Assembly (NCBI RefSeq): GCF_000299875.1
Contig: NZ_AMRK01000003.1
Location: 310,001 to 374,000, forward strand
Source: Celeribacter baekdonensis B30
GTDB lineage: Bacteria > Pseudomonadota > Alphaproteobacteria > Rhodobacterales > Rhodobacteraceae
Reading direction: 5' to 3'
DNA: 64,000 nt
The translations under genes were made by a program, and so were the position numbers. Positions 1-9,015 of this stretch are shown here, piece by piece (positions within the stretch are counted from its first letter, which is position 1; each line of letters begins with the position of its first letter). The notes beneath the pieces were generated by a model. It was not told the DNA's origin. It did no database searches and worked only from the letters and a program-made list of their open reading frames with translations.

Positions 1-1
1 C

Positions 2-928
2 CAAGACGGGCATACCGGAGAGGGGGCGGGTCTTTTTGGCGAGGCCCCGCCTGTCCCCACCCATCTCGACATCGGCCATGACAACCCGATCTATCGCCGC
101 TCGGCACAATTGGCTGAACCGCGTCTGTGCCTGATCCGGCGCACCTGGGATGAGAAGAAAAACAAATTCGGCGCCGGGATTTCCGTCGATGAAGTCCGTA
201 AGCTCAATGGGTTTTTCCAAATGTCGGCCGCCGACGGCGGGCGCCGCGTGGTGATTGTCGACAGCGCCGATGAGATGAACGTCTCCGCCGCCAACGCCCT
301 GCTCAAGACCTTGGAAGAGCCGCCGAAACATTCCACGCTTTTGCTGATTTCGCATCAACCGACCCGGCTTTTGCCGACCATCCGCTCGCGTTGTCGCGAA
401 TTGCGTCTTGGCCCGCTTGTGCCTGATGATTTGGCCCGCGCTCTTGACGCGGCGGGCTTTGACGGCGCAGAGCAGTCAGACGCATTGGCTGAACTGTCAG
501 CCGGATCAGTTGGGGAGGCGCTGCGCTTGACGAATTTGGACGGATTGGCCGCCTATCGCGATGTGGTGGCGCTGTTTGCCACCCTGCCCCAGTTGGATCG
601 GGGCCGGGCGTTGAAATTGGCCGAGGCCTGTGTCGGTCCGGCCAATGTGGACCGTTACGAATTGACCCTTGGGTTGATGGATCGGTTTTTGACCCGTCTG
701 GCCCGCACCGGAGCCGGACGTCCGCCGATTGTCGAGGCCGCCCCCGGTGAGGCCGATGTGATGCGTCGCTTGGCCCCCGATGGCTTTGCTGCCCGCGATT
801 GGGCGGTGTTACAACAAGAGCTTTCGGCCCGCGCCGCCCATGCCAAGGCCGTCAACCTTGACCCCGCCGCCTTGATCCTAGATATGGTATTCAAGATCAA
901 TGACACGGCCACCCGGATCGCTGGATAA
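2..928 (+). CDS. holB: DNA polymerase III subunit delta' (partial, 5' end outside window)
   Basis: This is the C-terminal part of the clamp-loader delta' subunit, which helps load the sliding clamp during replication. The frame is open from the left edge (codons start at base 2), so the true start and the N-terminal P-loop lie outside the window. The segment LLKTLEEPP followed by RSRC is the typical delta'/gamma AAA+ signature, and a Walker-B-like VIVDSADEMN precedes it. The rest is the helical C-terminal domain. An internal TTG at 110 could be mistaken for a start, but clearly homologous sequence (GHDNPIYRRSAQ) precedes it. tatD follows 43 bp downstream, an arrangement common in bacteria, where tmk, holB and tatD cluster. 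Confidence 0.93.
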   Translation, partial: QDGHTGEGAGLFGEAPPVPTHLDIGHDNPIYRRSAQLAEPRLCLIRRTWDEKKNKFGAGISVDEVRKLNGFFQMSAADGGRRVVIVDSADEMNVSAANALLKTLEEPPKHSTLLLISHQPTRLLPTIRSRCRELRLGPLVPDDLARALDAAGFDGAEQSDALAELSAGSVGEALRLTNLDGLAAYRDVVALFATLPQLDRGRALKLAEACVGPANVDRYELTLGLMDRFLTRLARTGAGRPPIVEAAPGEADVMRRLAPDGFAARDWAVLQQELSARAAHAKAVNLDPAALILDMVFKINDTATRIAG

Positions 929-971
929 GGCGGTTGCGCAGGGCGCGGCCAGACAGATTTAGAGCAGCCCC

Positions 972-1778
972 ATGACCACGCCTCCCCTCATCACTGACAG
1001 CCATTGCCACATTGATTTCCCTGACTTTGCCGAGGAATTGCCCGCGGTGATCGCCCGCGCGATGGACGCAGGCGTGCACCGGATGGTGACGATCTGCACC
1101 AAGCTGAAAAACGTCGACCAAGTCAAAGCCATCTCCGAGGCCTATGCGCCGGTGTTTTGGGCGGCGGGCACCCATCCGATGTCCGTGGCCGAGGAACCGA
1201 TGGTGACGGTTGAGGACTTGGTGGCACTGGCGCAGCACCCGAAATTTGTCGCCATTGGCGAAACAGGTCTGGATTATCATTACACCGCCGAAAGCGCCGA
1301 GGTGCAAAAGCACAGTCTGCGCCTGCATATCGAGGCGGCGCGCCAGACCCAATTGCCGCTGATCATCCATGCCCGTGGCGCGGATGAGGACATGGCGCAA
1401 CTGTTGACCGAAGAATACAAGATCGGCGCTTATCCCTGCGTCATGCATTGTTTTTCCTCCTCGCGTGCCTTGGCGGAGGCGGCGCTTGCGTTGAACTGTT
1501 ACCTGTCGATGTCGGGGATCACGGCGTTTCCGAAATCCGGTGAGCTCCGCGACATTTTCCGTGACGTGCCAAAAGACCGCATTCTGGTCGAAACCGACAG
1601 CCCCTATCTGGCCCCGCCGCCGCATCGCGGACGGCGCAATGAACCGGCCTACACCGCCAAAACCGCCGCCATCGCCGCCGAGACCTTTGGCATGGACTAC
1701 GCCGCGTTTGCCGCCCTCACCGAGGCCAATTTCGAACGCCTGTTCACCAAGGCCGTGCTCCCCGAGGGTCCGAAATGA
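972..1778 (+). CDS. tatD: TatD family metal-dependent deoxyribonuclease
   Basis: A 268-aa TIM-barrel hydrolase of the TatD family, which are cytoplasmic Mg-dependent exonucleases or phosphoesterases. The N-terminal DSHCHID supplies the first two metal-binding histidines. GETGLDYHY carries the conserved Glu, followed by IIHARGADEDM, MHCFSSS and the family ETDSPYLAPPPHRGRRNEP segment near residue 205-220. Length is normal for the family. The ATG at 972 begins just before the conserved motif. Its stop overlaps the next gene by 4 bp (ATGA), so the two are translationally coupled. It follows holB as is usual, supporting a DNA-metabolism role, although the exact substrate cannot be told from sequence. 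Confidence 0.95.
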   Translation: MTTPPLITDSHCHIDFPDFAEELPAVIARAMDAGVHRMVTICTKLKNVDQVKAISEAYAPVFWAAGTHPMSVAEEPMVTVEDLVALAQHPKFVAIGETGLDYHYTAESAEVQKHSLRLHIEAARQTQLPLIIHARGADEDMAQLLTEEYKIGAYPCVMHCFSSSRALAEAALALNCYLSMSGITAFPKSGELRDIFRDVPKDRILVETDSPYLAPPPHRGRRNEPAYTAKTAAIAAETFGMDYAAFAALTEANFERLFTKAVLPEGPK

Positions 1779-2575
1779 GCGCCCGTTTTACCATTTTAGG
1801 CTGTGGCTCTTCGGGCGGTGTGCCGCGCATTGGCGGGATTTGGGGCGATTGCGATCCGAACAACCCCAAAAACCGCCGGATGCGCTGTTCGGCTTTGGTC
1901 GAACGGGACGGCCCCGGCGGCACCACCACCGTGTTGATCGACACTTCGCCCGACATGCGCGAACAGTTGTTAATGGCGGGCACAGCGCGGCTCGATGGGG
2001 TGATTTACACCCATCCCCATGCCGATCACGTCCATGGTCTCGATGACCTGCGCCAGATCGTGTTCAACATGCGCGAGCGGGTCAAAGTCTGGGCCGACAG
2101 TGAGACGGAAAACGATCTGATCTCACGCTTTGGCTATGCCTTTGTGCAGCCCGAGGACTCGAATTATCCGCCGATTTTGGACCTTCATGCCATTCGCGGC
2201 CCGGTGACCATCGACGGTCCCGGCGGGCCGATCACCTTTACACCGATCCCGGTCAATCACGGTCAGATCGACGCCCTTGGCTTTCGCATCGGCGATCTGG
2301 CCTATATCCCAGATGTGCTCACGATCCATGAGGCAAGTTGGCCCCTGCTCAACGGGCTTGATACCTTTGTGATCGACGCGCTGCGCTATAAACCACATCC
2401 GTCCCATGCCCATTTGGCGCTCACATTGGACTGGATCGACCGCCTTGCCCCCCGCCGTTCCGTGTTGACCAATATGCATGTCGACATTGATCACGATACG
2501 GTCGACGCCGAGACCGCCGATCATATCACCCCGGCCCATGATGGCATGGTCTTGCCCATCACGGGCGCGATCTGA
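1775..2575 (+). CDS. MBL-fold metallo-hydrolase (PhnP-like)
   Basis: A 266-aa metallo-beta-lactamase-fold hydrolase. It has the GCGSSGGVPR entry strand and the zinc-binding HPHADH motif (about residue 87-92). An IPVNHG segment and a C-terminal TNMHVDIDHDT segment supply the remaining ligands. The N-terminal part resembles the PhnP/tRNase Z-like phosphodiesterase group. No phn genes are nearby, so a cyclic phosphodiesterase role is inference only. The start overlaps tatD by 4 bp and the stop is 1 bp before the following permease ATG, so tatD, this gene and the permease are probably one transcript. Confidence 0.9.
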   Translation: MSARFTILGCGSSGGVPRIGGIWGDCDPNNPKNRRMRCSALVERDGPGGTTTVLIDTSPDMREQLLMAGTARLDGVIYTHPHADHVHGLDDLRQIVFNMRERVKVWADSETENDLISRFGYAFVQPEDSNYPPILDLHAIRGPVTIDGPGGPITFTPIPVNHGQIDALGFRIGDLAYIPDVLTIHEASWPLLNGLDTFVIDALRYKPHPSHAHLALTLDWIDRLAPRRSVLTNMHVDIDHDTVDAETADHITPAHDGMVLPITGAI

Positions 2576-2576
2576 C

Positions 2577-3515
2577 ATGCAAGCACTGATCGACGTCATC
2601 TTGCCGGTGTTCATCGTCATTGGCTTTGGCTATGTGGCGGCGTGGCGGCGGTGGGTGGCGGATGCGACCATCGACGGGGTGATGAAATTCGCTCAAAACT
2701 TTGCCGTGCCGACGCTGTTGTTCGCCGGCATTGCCCGGATTGATTTGGCGCATAATTTTCACCCACCAATCCTGATCTCCTTTTACGCAGGGGCGTTTTC
2801 GGGCGGGATTTTTGGCTTTTTGGGCGCGCGCTACCTGTTCAAACGCGACCTGACGGACAGTGTCGCCATCGGGTTCATCGGGTTGTTTTCCAATTCGTTG
2901 TTGCTTGGTATCCCGATCACCGAGCGCGCGTATGGGGCCGATGCGCTGAGTTGGAATTTCGCGATCATTTCGATCCATGCGCCGCTGCTCTATGCCATTG
3001 GCATCACTGCGATGGAGCTGGCACGCACGGCGGGTCAGGGTCTTTCGGCGATGCGATTGATCCGGCAAATCGGCACTGCGATACTGCGAAATCCCTTGGT
3101 TTTGGGCATTTTGGCCGGATGGATCGTCAATGTTGGCGGCATCCGCTTGCCGCAACCGATCTGGGACGCGGTGTTTATGATGAACAAAGCGGCGATCCCG
3201 GCGGCGCTGTTCGGGTTGGGCGGTGTGTTGCTGCGCTATCGGCCCGAAGGCGACATGCGCGTCATCGCTTGGGCGGTGTTCGCCTCACTCGTCCTGCACC
3301 CGGCCGTCACCTATGGCTTGGCGCATTTTGGCTTTGGTCTTGCGACCCCGCCTCTGCGGTCCGCCACGATCACCGCCGCCATGGCACCCGGCGTCAATGC
3401 CTATCTGTTCGCCAATATGTACGGGGTTGCGAAACGAGTGGCCGCCTCGTCGGTGTTGATTGCCACAGCGCTGTCGATCATCACCATCTGGTGTTGGCTG
3501 GCGATCTTGCCATAA
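2577..3515 (+). CDS. AEC family transporter (auxin efflux carrier-like permease)
   Basis: A 312-aa integral membrane protein with about ten hydrophobic segments. The AEC/malonate-carrier pattern is visible: an N-terminal helix LIDVILPVFIVIGFGY, NFAVPTLLF, NSLLLGIPI and the C-terminal half AAIPAALFGLGG with MAPGVNAYLFA. These are secondary carriers for organic anions; the substrate is unknown. The start is placed at 2577, one base after the previous stop. Upstream in-frame codons would only encode sequence overlapping the MBL gene. The last 35 bp overlap, tail to tail, with the end of the RTX/Hint gene on the other strand. Confidence 0.92.
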   Translation: MQALIDVILPVFIVIGFGYVAAWRRWVADATIDGVMKFAQNFAVPTLLFAGIARIDLAHNFHPPILISFYAGAFSGGIFGFLGARYLFKRDLTDSVAIGFIGLFSNSLLLGIPITERAYGADALSWNFAIISIHAPLLYAIGITAMELARTAGQGLSAMRLIRQIGTAILRNPLVLGILAGWIVNVGGIRLPQPIWDAVFMMNKAAIPAALFGLGGVLLRYRPEGDMRVIAWAVFASLVLHPAVTYGLAHFGFGLATPPLRSATITAAMAPGVNAYLFANMYGVAKRVAASSVLIATALSIITIWCWLAILP

Positions 3516-5316
3516 TGGCGCAACGCGCCCCGGTCAGATAGGGATACGCGGGCGGACCGTATATCTGTGTTGTCACAAGCTCGGCCTTGACGGGATCAAA
3601 ACCGGCACATGGCACACGCAAGATCGCTTCGAGCGCGGGGAAAAGACCGAAAAGTTCGGCCCTTGCCACGCGGTCAAACCCCGACAACGCAAAGCGCCCG
3701 GGATAAAGGCTTTCCGACAGGGCCCCATTTGCGACGATCACCGCATGACGCGGCAGCAACAGGTGGTGATAGCACACCTCCCGTTTGCCACGCGCCACGC
3801 GCACCCCCGCCTGTGTCGACAACAGATGTTTGGCACGTGCAAAAACCCGGTGCGCGCCCGCATCCGGGCTGAACCGGGGGTCAGGCACATAAATCCCATG
3901 TTGCGGCGAAACCAAAAGATCGCCGCGATTGCCAAACGTGCCGTCGCGGATCAGCACCGGCAAAAGTTCGGGATGTTCAGCCAAAATATCACGCCCCAGG
4001 CAGCGCTTGCCATGCCACAACACCGGCTGCGGTCCGGCCCCAAGCGTCGCTACCAGATCCCCCGCACGCAAATTTTCGACAGGCACTTCACCCGAAGGGG
4101 TCATGATCCGGGTGCCCGAGACATAACAGGGAATGCCGATGGAATAGAGTTCCGGCGCGGTATCGACCTGTGAGGGCGCGACGCCCCAAAGCGTGACGCT
4201 TTCGCCATTCGGAAAGGTCAAAACCGCGCCACCGGCCCCATCATCGCCGACCACCACATCCCATGCATTGACCGGATTGCCATTGGTGTCGGTCAAGGCG
4301 GAGACATCAAACTGATCATTGGTGAGGCCGTTTAGATCATCATCCCCCATGTCAAAATCAGTAATGGCATCAAAACCTGAGCCGTCCTGAAGGACGAACA
4401 CATCCTCCTCAGACCCGCCCGAGAGCGTGTCATTCCCGGTGCCACCGTCGATGATGTCATAGCCTTCACCACCATAAATAATATCGACGCCATCGCCGCC
4501 ATAAAGCTCGTCATGACCCGTTTCACCGGCGATAAAGTCGTCCCCCGTGCCGCCATAAATCTCATCATGACCGCCGCCGCCGTAGAGGGTGTCGTTGCCG
4601 CCTCCGCCATAGAGCGTGTCATCGTAAACGTATTCCGAGCCGCCGACGTCATCAATGAGATCATCGCCTTTGCCGCCATACACCGTGTCGCCGTCCGACT
4701 GGGTCGCGCCGCCCGTTCCATAGTAAATCGTATCGTTGCCATCGCCGCCATAGACGGTATCGGCGCCGCCGCCGGAGTAGACGGTGTCATTCCCGCCCCC
4801 CGCTTCGATCTGATCGGAAAAGCCACCCCCGTCATAGGTCTGGCCTGTTGCGGCATCATAGGGCGACCAGGAAAAATCACTGTAATTGGGGACGGTTCCC
4901 AAACTGGTATCGACGTTGTCCACGGCGGAGACCGAATAGGTGACGCCGGGAACGATGGGTGGGTTGGTGAGGATCGCTTGCTCACCGCCGCCAATTTCGA
5001 CCACATAGACATAGACAATATTGCCCTCGCCATCGGAGAGGGTGATGCGATCTTCGAGGTAAATCCGACCGCTGGCTAAGGTATTGCCAGACGAATCTTT
5101 AATGGTCCCCAATTGGTTGCTGTCACTGCCAACCTCATCAAAATTGGCGTCACCGTGAAAGAGCCCCTCATCATCGGTGACGTTGACCTGAAGATAATCA
5201 GTGGCCGCGTCCCAAGTGGGCGCAAGTTGGATGACATCGCCCGGAGCAACCGTTGCAGAGCCCGTGGACGAATAAAAATCACTTAGAGCATATCCCCGAA
5301 GAGTGTAGGTCGACAT
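3481..5316 (-). CDS. RTX repeat protein with C-terminal Hint domain (611 aa)
   Basis: A predicted secreted calcium-binding protein. Residues 1-160 form a beta-rich N-terminal module also present in the divergent neighbour. Roughly residues 165-310 carry glycine-rich nonapeptide RTX repeats (GGxGxDxuY, for example GGDGNDTIYYG). From about residue 392 there is a Hint (hedgehog/intein) domain with Cys397 in PCYVSGTR, the block-B-like SPQH (His473) and a YHHLLLPRHAVIV segment (about 516-529). There is no Sec signal peptide, consistent with type I secretion, but no ABC/MFP transporter genes are nearby. Known Hint domains cleave at the Cys; whether this one does is inference. Its 3' end overlaps the AEC gene by 35 bp. 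Confidence 0.88.
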   Translation of the reverse strand: MSTYTLRGYALSDFYSSTGSATVAPGDVIQLAPTWDAATDYLQVNVTDDEGLFHGDANFDEVGSDSNQLGTIKDSSGNTLASGRIYLEDRITLSDGEGNIVYVYVVEIGGGEQAILTNPPIVPGVTYSVSAVDNVDTSLGTVPNYSDFSWSPYDAATGQTYDGGGFSDQIEAGGGNDTVYSGGGADTVYGGDGNDTIYYGTGGATQSDGDTVYGGKGDDLIDDVGGSEYVYDDTLYGGGGNDTLYGGGGHDEIYGGTGDDFIAGETGHDELYGGDGVDIIYGGEGYDIIDGGTGNDTLSGGSEEDVFVLQDGSGFDAITDFDMGDDDLNGLTNDQFDVSALTDTNGNPVNAWDVVVGDDGAGGAVLTFPNGESVTLWGVAPSQVDTAPELYSIGIPCYVSGTRIMTPSGEVPVENLRAGDLVATLGAGPQPVLWHGKRCLGRDILAEHPELLPVLIRDGTFGNRGDLLVSPQHGIYVPDPRFSPDAGAHRVFARAKHLLSTQAGVRVARGKREVCYHHLLLPRHAVIVANGALSESLYPGRFALSGFDRVARAELFGLFPALEAILRVPCAGFDPVKAELVTTQIYGPPAYPYLTGARCAIMARSPANTRW

Positions 5317-5651
5317 CTTCCCCCCAAAAAGGCCGCATTAGGGCCCAGCACAGCGGGATTAACGTTAAAAAACCAGTGCTGATAAAAGGTGAATCCGCGC
5401 CGACAACCTTGCTAAAATTTGATTTTATTGCCGCCGAATGGCGTGAGATTATGGGGTGGGACCAAAGGCCTGTGACGGCAAACTCCGCCGCCCCCCCCTG
5501 AATAAGCCTCCAAATTTCACATGAATTGCTCAAACCTGCCCCAATCCCGCCTCAAACCAGCGTCAGAGCATTAACCAAGATCCGCAAAGGTGTGCTGAAA
5601 CGCATGCTTTGTGCGGGCGTTGGATTTTGACCTCGTACCCAGTGGACTCCC
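5317..5651. promoter_or_regulatory. Divergent intergenic region between the two RTX/Hint genes
   Basis: 335 bp separate the starts of two oppositely oriented RTX/Hint genes and must hold both promoters. It is more AT-rich than the flanks. It contains a perfect 10-bp palindrome TTAACGTTAA (5359-5368) and a C8 run (5491-5498). No convincing ribosome-binding site or sigma-factor box can be assigned, and no small gene is supported here. Confidence 0.5.
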
Positions 5652-8183
5652 ATGGCCGTCTATGACCTGAATTTTTATACGATCACCCCGACGAGCTTTA
5701 TGTCGACCTCGACCGGATCGACATTCACCTATGCTGGCCCCAGCGTGGCCGCAGGCTCGGCGTTGATCAACGACACGGGCACAGGCGTCAATCAAACGGC
5801 GCTGACCGACGACAATGCCGGGGAAAGCGGCACAACTGGCACCGTGACCGTAGGGGCGAACACCTCCACCGGATCGAATATTGACGCCGAAGCCGTTTGG
5901 ACCGTCAAGGACATGACCACGGGCGAAGTGTTTCAAATCGCCTCCCTCGATGTCGAAAATGGGGCGGCGGCAGGCACATATACCCTGTCTGAATCGCCGC
6001 TGATTCCGGGACATACCTATCAGGTCGTCGCCTATGACGCCCTGCCCGATGCCACGGATTCAACCCCGGATCAGGTGTTCAGCTATGCCGATTACACCGA
6101 TGGGATCATCGAAGGCACCGCGGGCGACGACACGATCAACAGCACCACCACCCAAGACCCCCAAGGTGAAATGGTGGATCAGGGCATCGCGGTTGAAAGC
6201 ACGTTCAGTTGGGAAACCCTCGGCTCAGACGGCAGTTCGATTGCGGGTGGCCTGTCGACCGACATCAACGGTGTGCAAGTTGATGTCAGCTATACCGACC
6301 TGGGACCGGGCCAGTCTGCCACCATATCAAATGAAACCCTTTACACCGAAAACAGCGATTTCGACCGGGACAGCTCGGTGCTTTTGCTGGGCGACAACAG
6401 TCCTGGCGGCGGCTCTGACACCTCCAGCCTGACCTTCGATTTCTCCTCTGCGACCGGGGCTATGGCCGACGAGGTGCAAAATGTCTCTTTCCGGATCAGT
6501 GATCTCGACGTTTACAGTTTCACGGATACGATCACCATCACGGCGGTTGATGCCGACGGCAATCCCGTTGCGGTCACGATCACCTCCGAAGGGGCCGTCT
6601 CCGTTTCGGGCGACACGGCCACCGGCACCGCAGATGCCACCGGGATCACCGCCGGAAACGCAAACGGCGCGATCTTGGTCGAAATCTCAGGGCCTGTCTC
6701 GTCGTTTACCATCACCTATGGCAATGCCGACACCGGATATCAGGGCGTCAATATTTCTGACGTCACTTTTGATGCGATCTATGCCGATTATGACGATGTG
6801 ATCGACGCGGGCGCAGGCGATGACACGATTGACGCGGGTCTTGGCGACGACACGGTCTACGCTGGCACCGGCAATGATGTCCTTGATGGCAGTGACGGCC
6901 ATGACGCGCTCTTTGGCGAAGACGGCAATGACATGCTGATCGGCGGCGCTGGCGACGACACGATGGACGGCGGCACAGGCGATGACACATTCATCGGCGG
7001 CGCAGGCAGCGACAGTATGAGTGGTGGCTCCGGTCAGGACACCGTTGATTACTCCGCCTCAAGCGCGGGGGTGAGCGTCAATCTGGCAACCGGCACCTAC
7101 TCCGGCGGCGATGCGACGGGCGACACTGGCTCCGGCATTGATGGCATCATCGGGTCGGAGTTTGACGACACTTTGACCGGCTTCGACGGCCAAAGCACCG
7201 ACGGTGCCAACAGCTATACCAACGTCTTTTATGGTGGTGCGGGCAATGATTACCTCGATGGCGCTGGCGGTGACGACGAACTTTATGGCGGCACGGGCAA
7301 TGACACGATCATTGGCGGCGCAGGGGCCGATCTGATTGATGGCGGCGACGGCGACGATACGATCTACGCCGGTGGCGGCGACACGATCACCGGCGGCGAG
7401 GGCAATGACACGATCATCCTCGACCCGTCGCAGTTGGACGGCAATGCGATCAATATCGTCGGCTCTGAAACCGGTGACAGTGGTGCGGGCGATGTGTTGG
7501 ACCTGTCTCAGTTGGGCTCCAATTTCGTGCACGGCTCAATTGTCTACGACGCGGTCGATCCCGAAAGTGGCTCCCTGACATTGGTCGATGGCACAGTCAT
7601 CAATTTCTCCAACATCGAAACCGTGATTTGCTTTGGCAAAGGCACCCGCGTGGCCACACCCTATGGCCCGCGTCGGGTCGAAGACCTGAAGCTCGGTGAT
7701 CTGGTATTGACGCTCGATCATGGCCCGCAACCGCTGCGCTGGATTGGCGCGCGCGAAGTCCCCGCCGTCGGCCGGTTTGCCCCGATCGAGATTGCCAAAG
7801 GCGCTTTGGGCAATTCCGACACCCTGATCGTCTCGCCCCAGCACCGGATGCTGCTGAAAGGCTGGCAGGCGGAGATGCATTTTGGTGCCTCCGAGGTCTT
7901 TGCTGCCGCCAAGCACCTGATCAATGACAGCACGATCCGGCGCCGTATCGGCGGGATTGTCACCTATTACCACCTGATGTTTGACGCCCATGAGGTGATC
8001 TTTGCCGAAGACGCCCCCTCCGAAAGTTTCCACGTCTCGGATTACTCGCTCACCGGCGTGGCAGATGCAGCGCGCGACGAGCTATTTGGCCTGTTCCCAG
8101 AGCTGCGCGCCCTGCCCTCAGGCCATGGCGACACCGCACGCAAATGCCTCAAAGCACATGAGGCGGGACTTTTGGTCGCCTAA
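5652..8183 (+). CDS. RTX repeat protein with C-terminal Hint domain (843 aa)
   Basis: A paralogue of the divergent upstream gene with the same plan but larger. It has an N-terminal beta module with the shared PLIPGHTYQVVAYDA-type segment. A beta-sandwich-like insert follows at about residues 165-375. RTX nonapeptide repeats run in two blocks (about 378-470 and 520-600; GGxGxDxu units such as GGAGDDTMDGG), interrupted by a DYSASSAGVSVNLATG segment typical of RTX adhesins. A Hint domain follows, with Cys660 in CFGKGTR, SPQH (His731) and YYHLMFDAHEVIFAE (about 772-786). No signal peptide is present; type I secretion and calcium binding are expected from the family. Cleavage or cross-linking by the Hint domain is inference. 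Confidence 0.88.
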   Translation: MAVYDLNFYTITPTSFMSTSTGSTFTYAGPSVAAGSALINDTGTGVNQTALTDDNAGESGTTGTVTVGANTSTGSNIDAEAVWTVKDMTTGEVFQIASLDVENGAAAGTYTLSESPLIPGHTYQVVAYDALPDATDSTPDQVFSYADYTDGIIEGTAGDDTINSTTTQDPQGEMVDQGIAVESTFSWETLGSDGSSIAGGLSTDINGVQVDVSYTDLGPGQSATISNETLYTENSDFDRDSSVLLLGDNSPGGGSDTSSLTFDFSSATGAMADEVQNVSFRISDLDVYSFTDTITITAVDADGNPVAVTITSEGAVSVSGDTATGTADATGITAGNANGAILVEISGPVSSFTITYGNADTGYQGVNISDVTFDAIYADYDDVIDAGAGDDTIDAGLGDDTVYAGTGNDVLDGSDGHDALFGEDGNDMLIGGAGDDTMDGGTGDDTFIGGAGSDSMSGGSGQDTVDYSASSAGVSVNLATGTYSGGDATGDTGSGIDGIIGSEFDDTLTGFDGQSTDGANSYTNVFYGGAGNDYLDGAGGDDELYGGTGNDTIIGGAGADLIDGGDGDDTIYAGGGDTITGGEGNDTIILDPSQLDGNAINIVGSETGDSGAGDVLDLSQLGSNFVHGSIVYDAVDPESGSLTLVDGTVINFSNIETVICFGKGTRVATPYGPRRVEDLKLGDLVLTLDHGPQPLRWIGAREVPAVGRFAPIEIAKGALGNSDTLIVSPQHRMLLKGWQAEMHFGASEVFAAAKHLINDSTIRRRIGGIVTYYHLMFDAHEVIFAEDAPSESFHVSDYSLTGVADAARDELFGLFPELRALPSGHGDTARKCLKAHEAGLLVA

Positions 8184-8289
8184 AGCCACTGAATGGAAAT
8201 CTGGTGCGTTCAAGCCAACAAATCTCGACCGCGTCTACACGTCATGAACAAATTTTGGGGATGGTCTGCACTTTCCATAGGAACGTGTT

Positions 8290-8374
8290 TGGTGCGGGTG
8301 GAGGGACTTGAACCCCCACGCCTTGCGGCGCTAGAACCTAAATCTAGTGCGTCTACCAATTTCGCCACACCCGC
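8290..8374 (-). tRNA. tRNA-Leu(UAG)
   Basis: On the minus strand the sequence begins GCGGGTGTGGCGAAATTGG and folds as a class II tRNA. The 7-bp acceptor stem (GCGGGTG/CACCCGC) closes. The anticodon stem CTAGA/TCTAG holds the loop TTTAGGT, giving anticodon UAG (reads CUA). A T-arm with GGTTCAAGTCC and a long variable arm are present. Discriminator A (8293) is followed by an encoded CCA (8290-8292). It lies between the large and the small Hint genes. Confidence 0.97.
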
Positions 8375-8523
8375 GTGGCGCTTCAATTAGCAAACTGCCC
8401 CCCCCGATGCCAGCCACAAAATACGGGTATCGCGGGGCAAATCATAAAAAATCCTATCCCGTAACCAAATATTACCATATTCTGGGTCATAGTACTGAGG
8501 CAGTAGCATAATAAGGCCCTGAC

Positions 8524-8844
8524 ATGACCGATAACGGCAGCGGGCACGAGAATGAGCGTAATGAGGGGAGGACTCCGCCTCAGCGACTTCGCGTGCAGGA
8601 CATTTTATCCAATTACGCCAATGGCTTGCCCATGGGGACTGAGGTTATGACAGCTGATGGCATCCTGCCCGTTGAATACCTTGAACCGGGTGATCGGATC
8701 ATCACCCGCGCCGGAATGCGTCGGTTGCGCGACATCGACACGCTGGCGCCGAAACGATTCAAATTGGTATTTGAGCGCGAAGAAGCGATTTACGCGGGTG
8801 GCATTTTGGTGATGAGCGAGAGCGGATTGCCCTTCGCCGCCTGA
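8524..8844 (+). CDS. Small Hint-like protein lacking the catalytic Cys (106 aa)
   Basis: The centre (about residues 37-65, GTEVMTADGILPVEYLEPGDRI) clearly aligns with the start of the Hint domains in the two large neighbours (GTRIMTPSGEVPVENLRAGDLV). However, the Cys that precedes GT in both is replaced here (LPMGT). The later SPQH and His segments are absent, so self-cleavage by the Hint mechanism should be impossible. The N-terminus is polar with no signal peptide. A strong hairpin terminator follows. It may be a free-standing family member with another role or a relic; the sequence does not decide. ATG 8524 is preceded by a weak AAGG. Confidence 0.7.
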   Translation: MTDNGSGHENERNEGRTPPQRLRVQDILSNYANGLPMGTEVMTADGILPVEYLEPGDRIITRAGMRRLRDIDTLAPKRFKLVFEREEAIYAGGILVMSESGLPFAA

Positions 8845-8883
8845 TCTTCGGCCGAATTCCTGACAAAAGTGACGTATTTTTCG

Positions 8884-8924
8884 GCGCGCCTTAGAAAGAG
8901 ACCTCTCTTTCAGGCGCGCTTTTT
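8884..8924 (+). terminator. Rho-independent terminator after the small Hint-like gene
   Basis: A long near-perfect hairpin: GCGCGCCT pairs with AGGCGCGC and an inner GAAAGAG pairs with CTCTTTC around an ACCT loop. It is followed by TTTTT. It is about 40 bp after the stop of the small Hint-like gene. Confidence 0.85.
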
Positions 8925-9015
8925 CGTGTCTTGCTGTTGTACCGCCCCGGATTTTGCGGATTTGGACCCGAAAGCCTGAAAGAATGTGCCGCATCCTTCA
9001 TTGCAGCCCAAATAC

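Noticed and set aside
4400-4830. Regular DNA periodicity resembling a repeat array
   Set aside because: It encodes RTX nonapeptides; the repetition is at protein level and is not a CRISPR or satellite.
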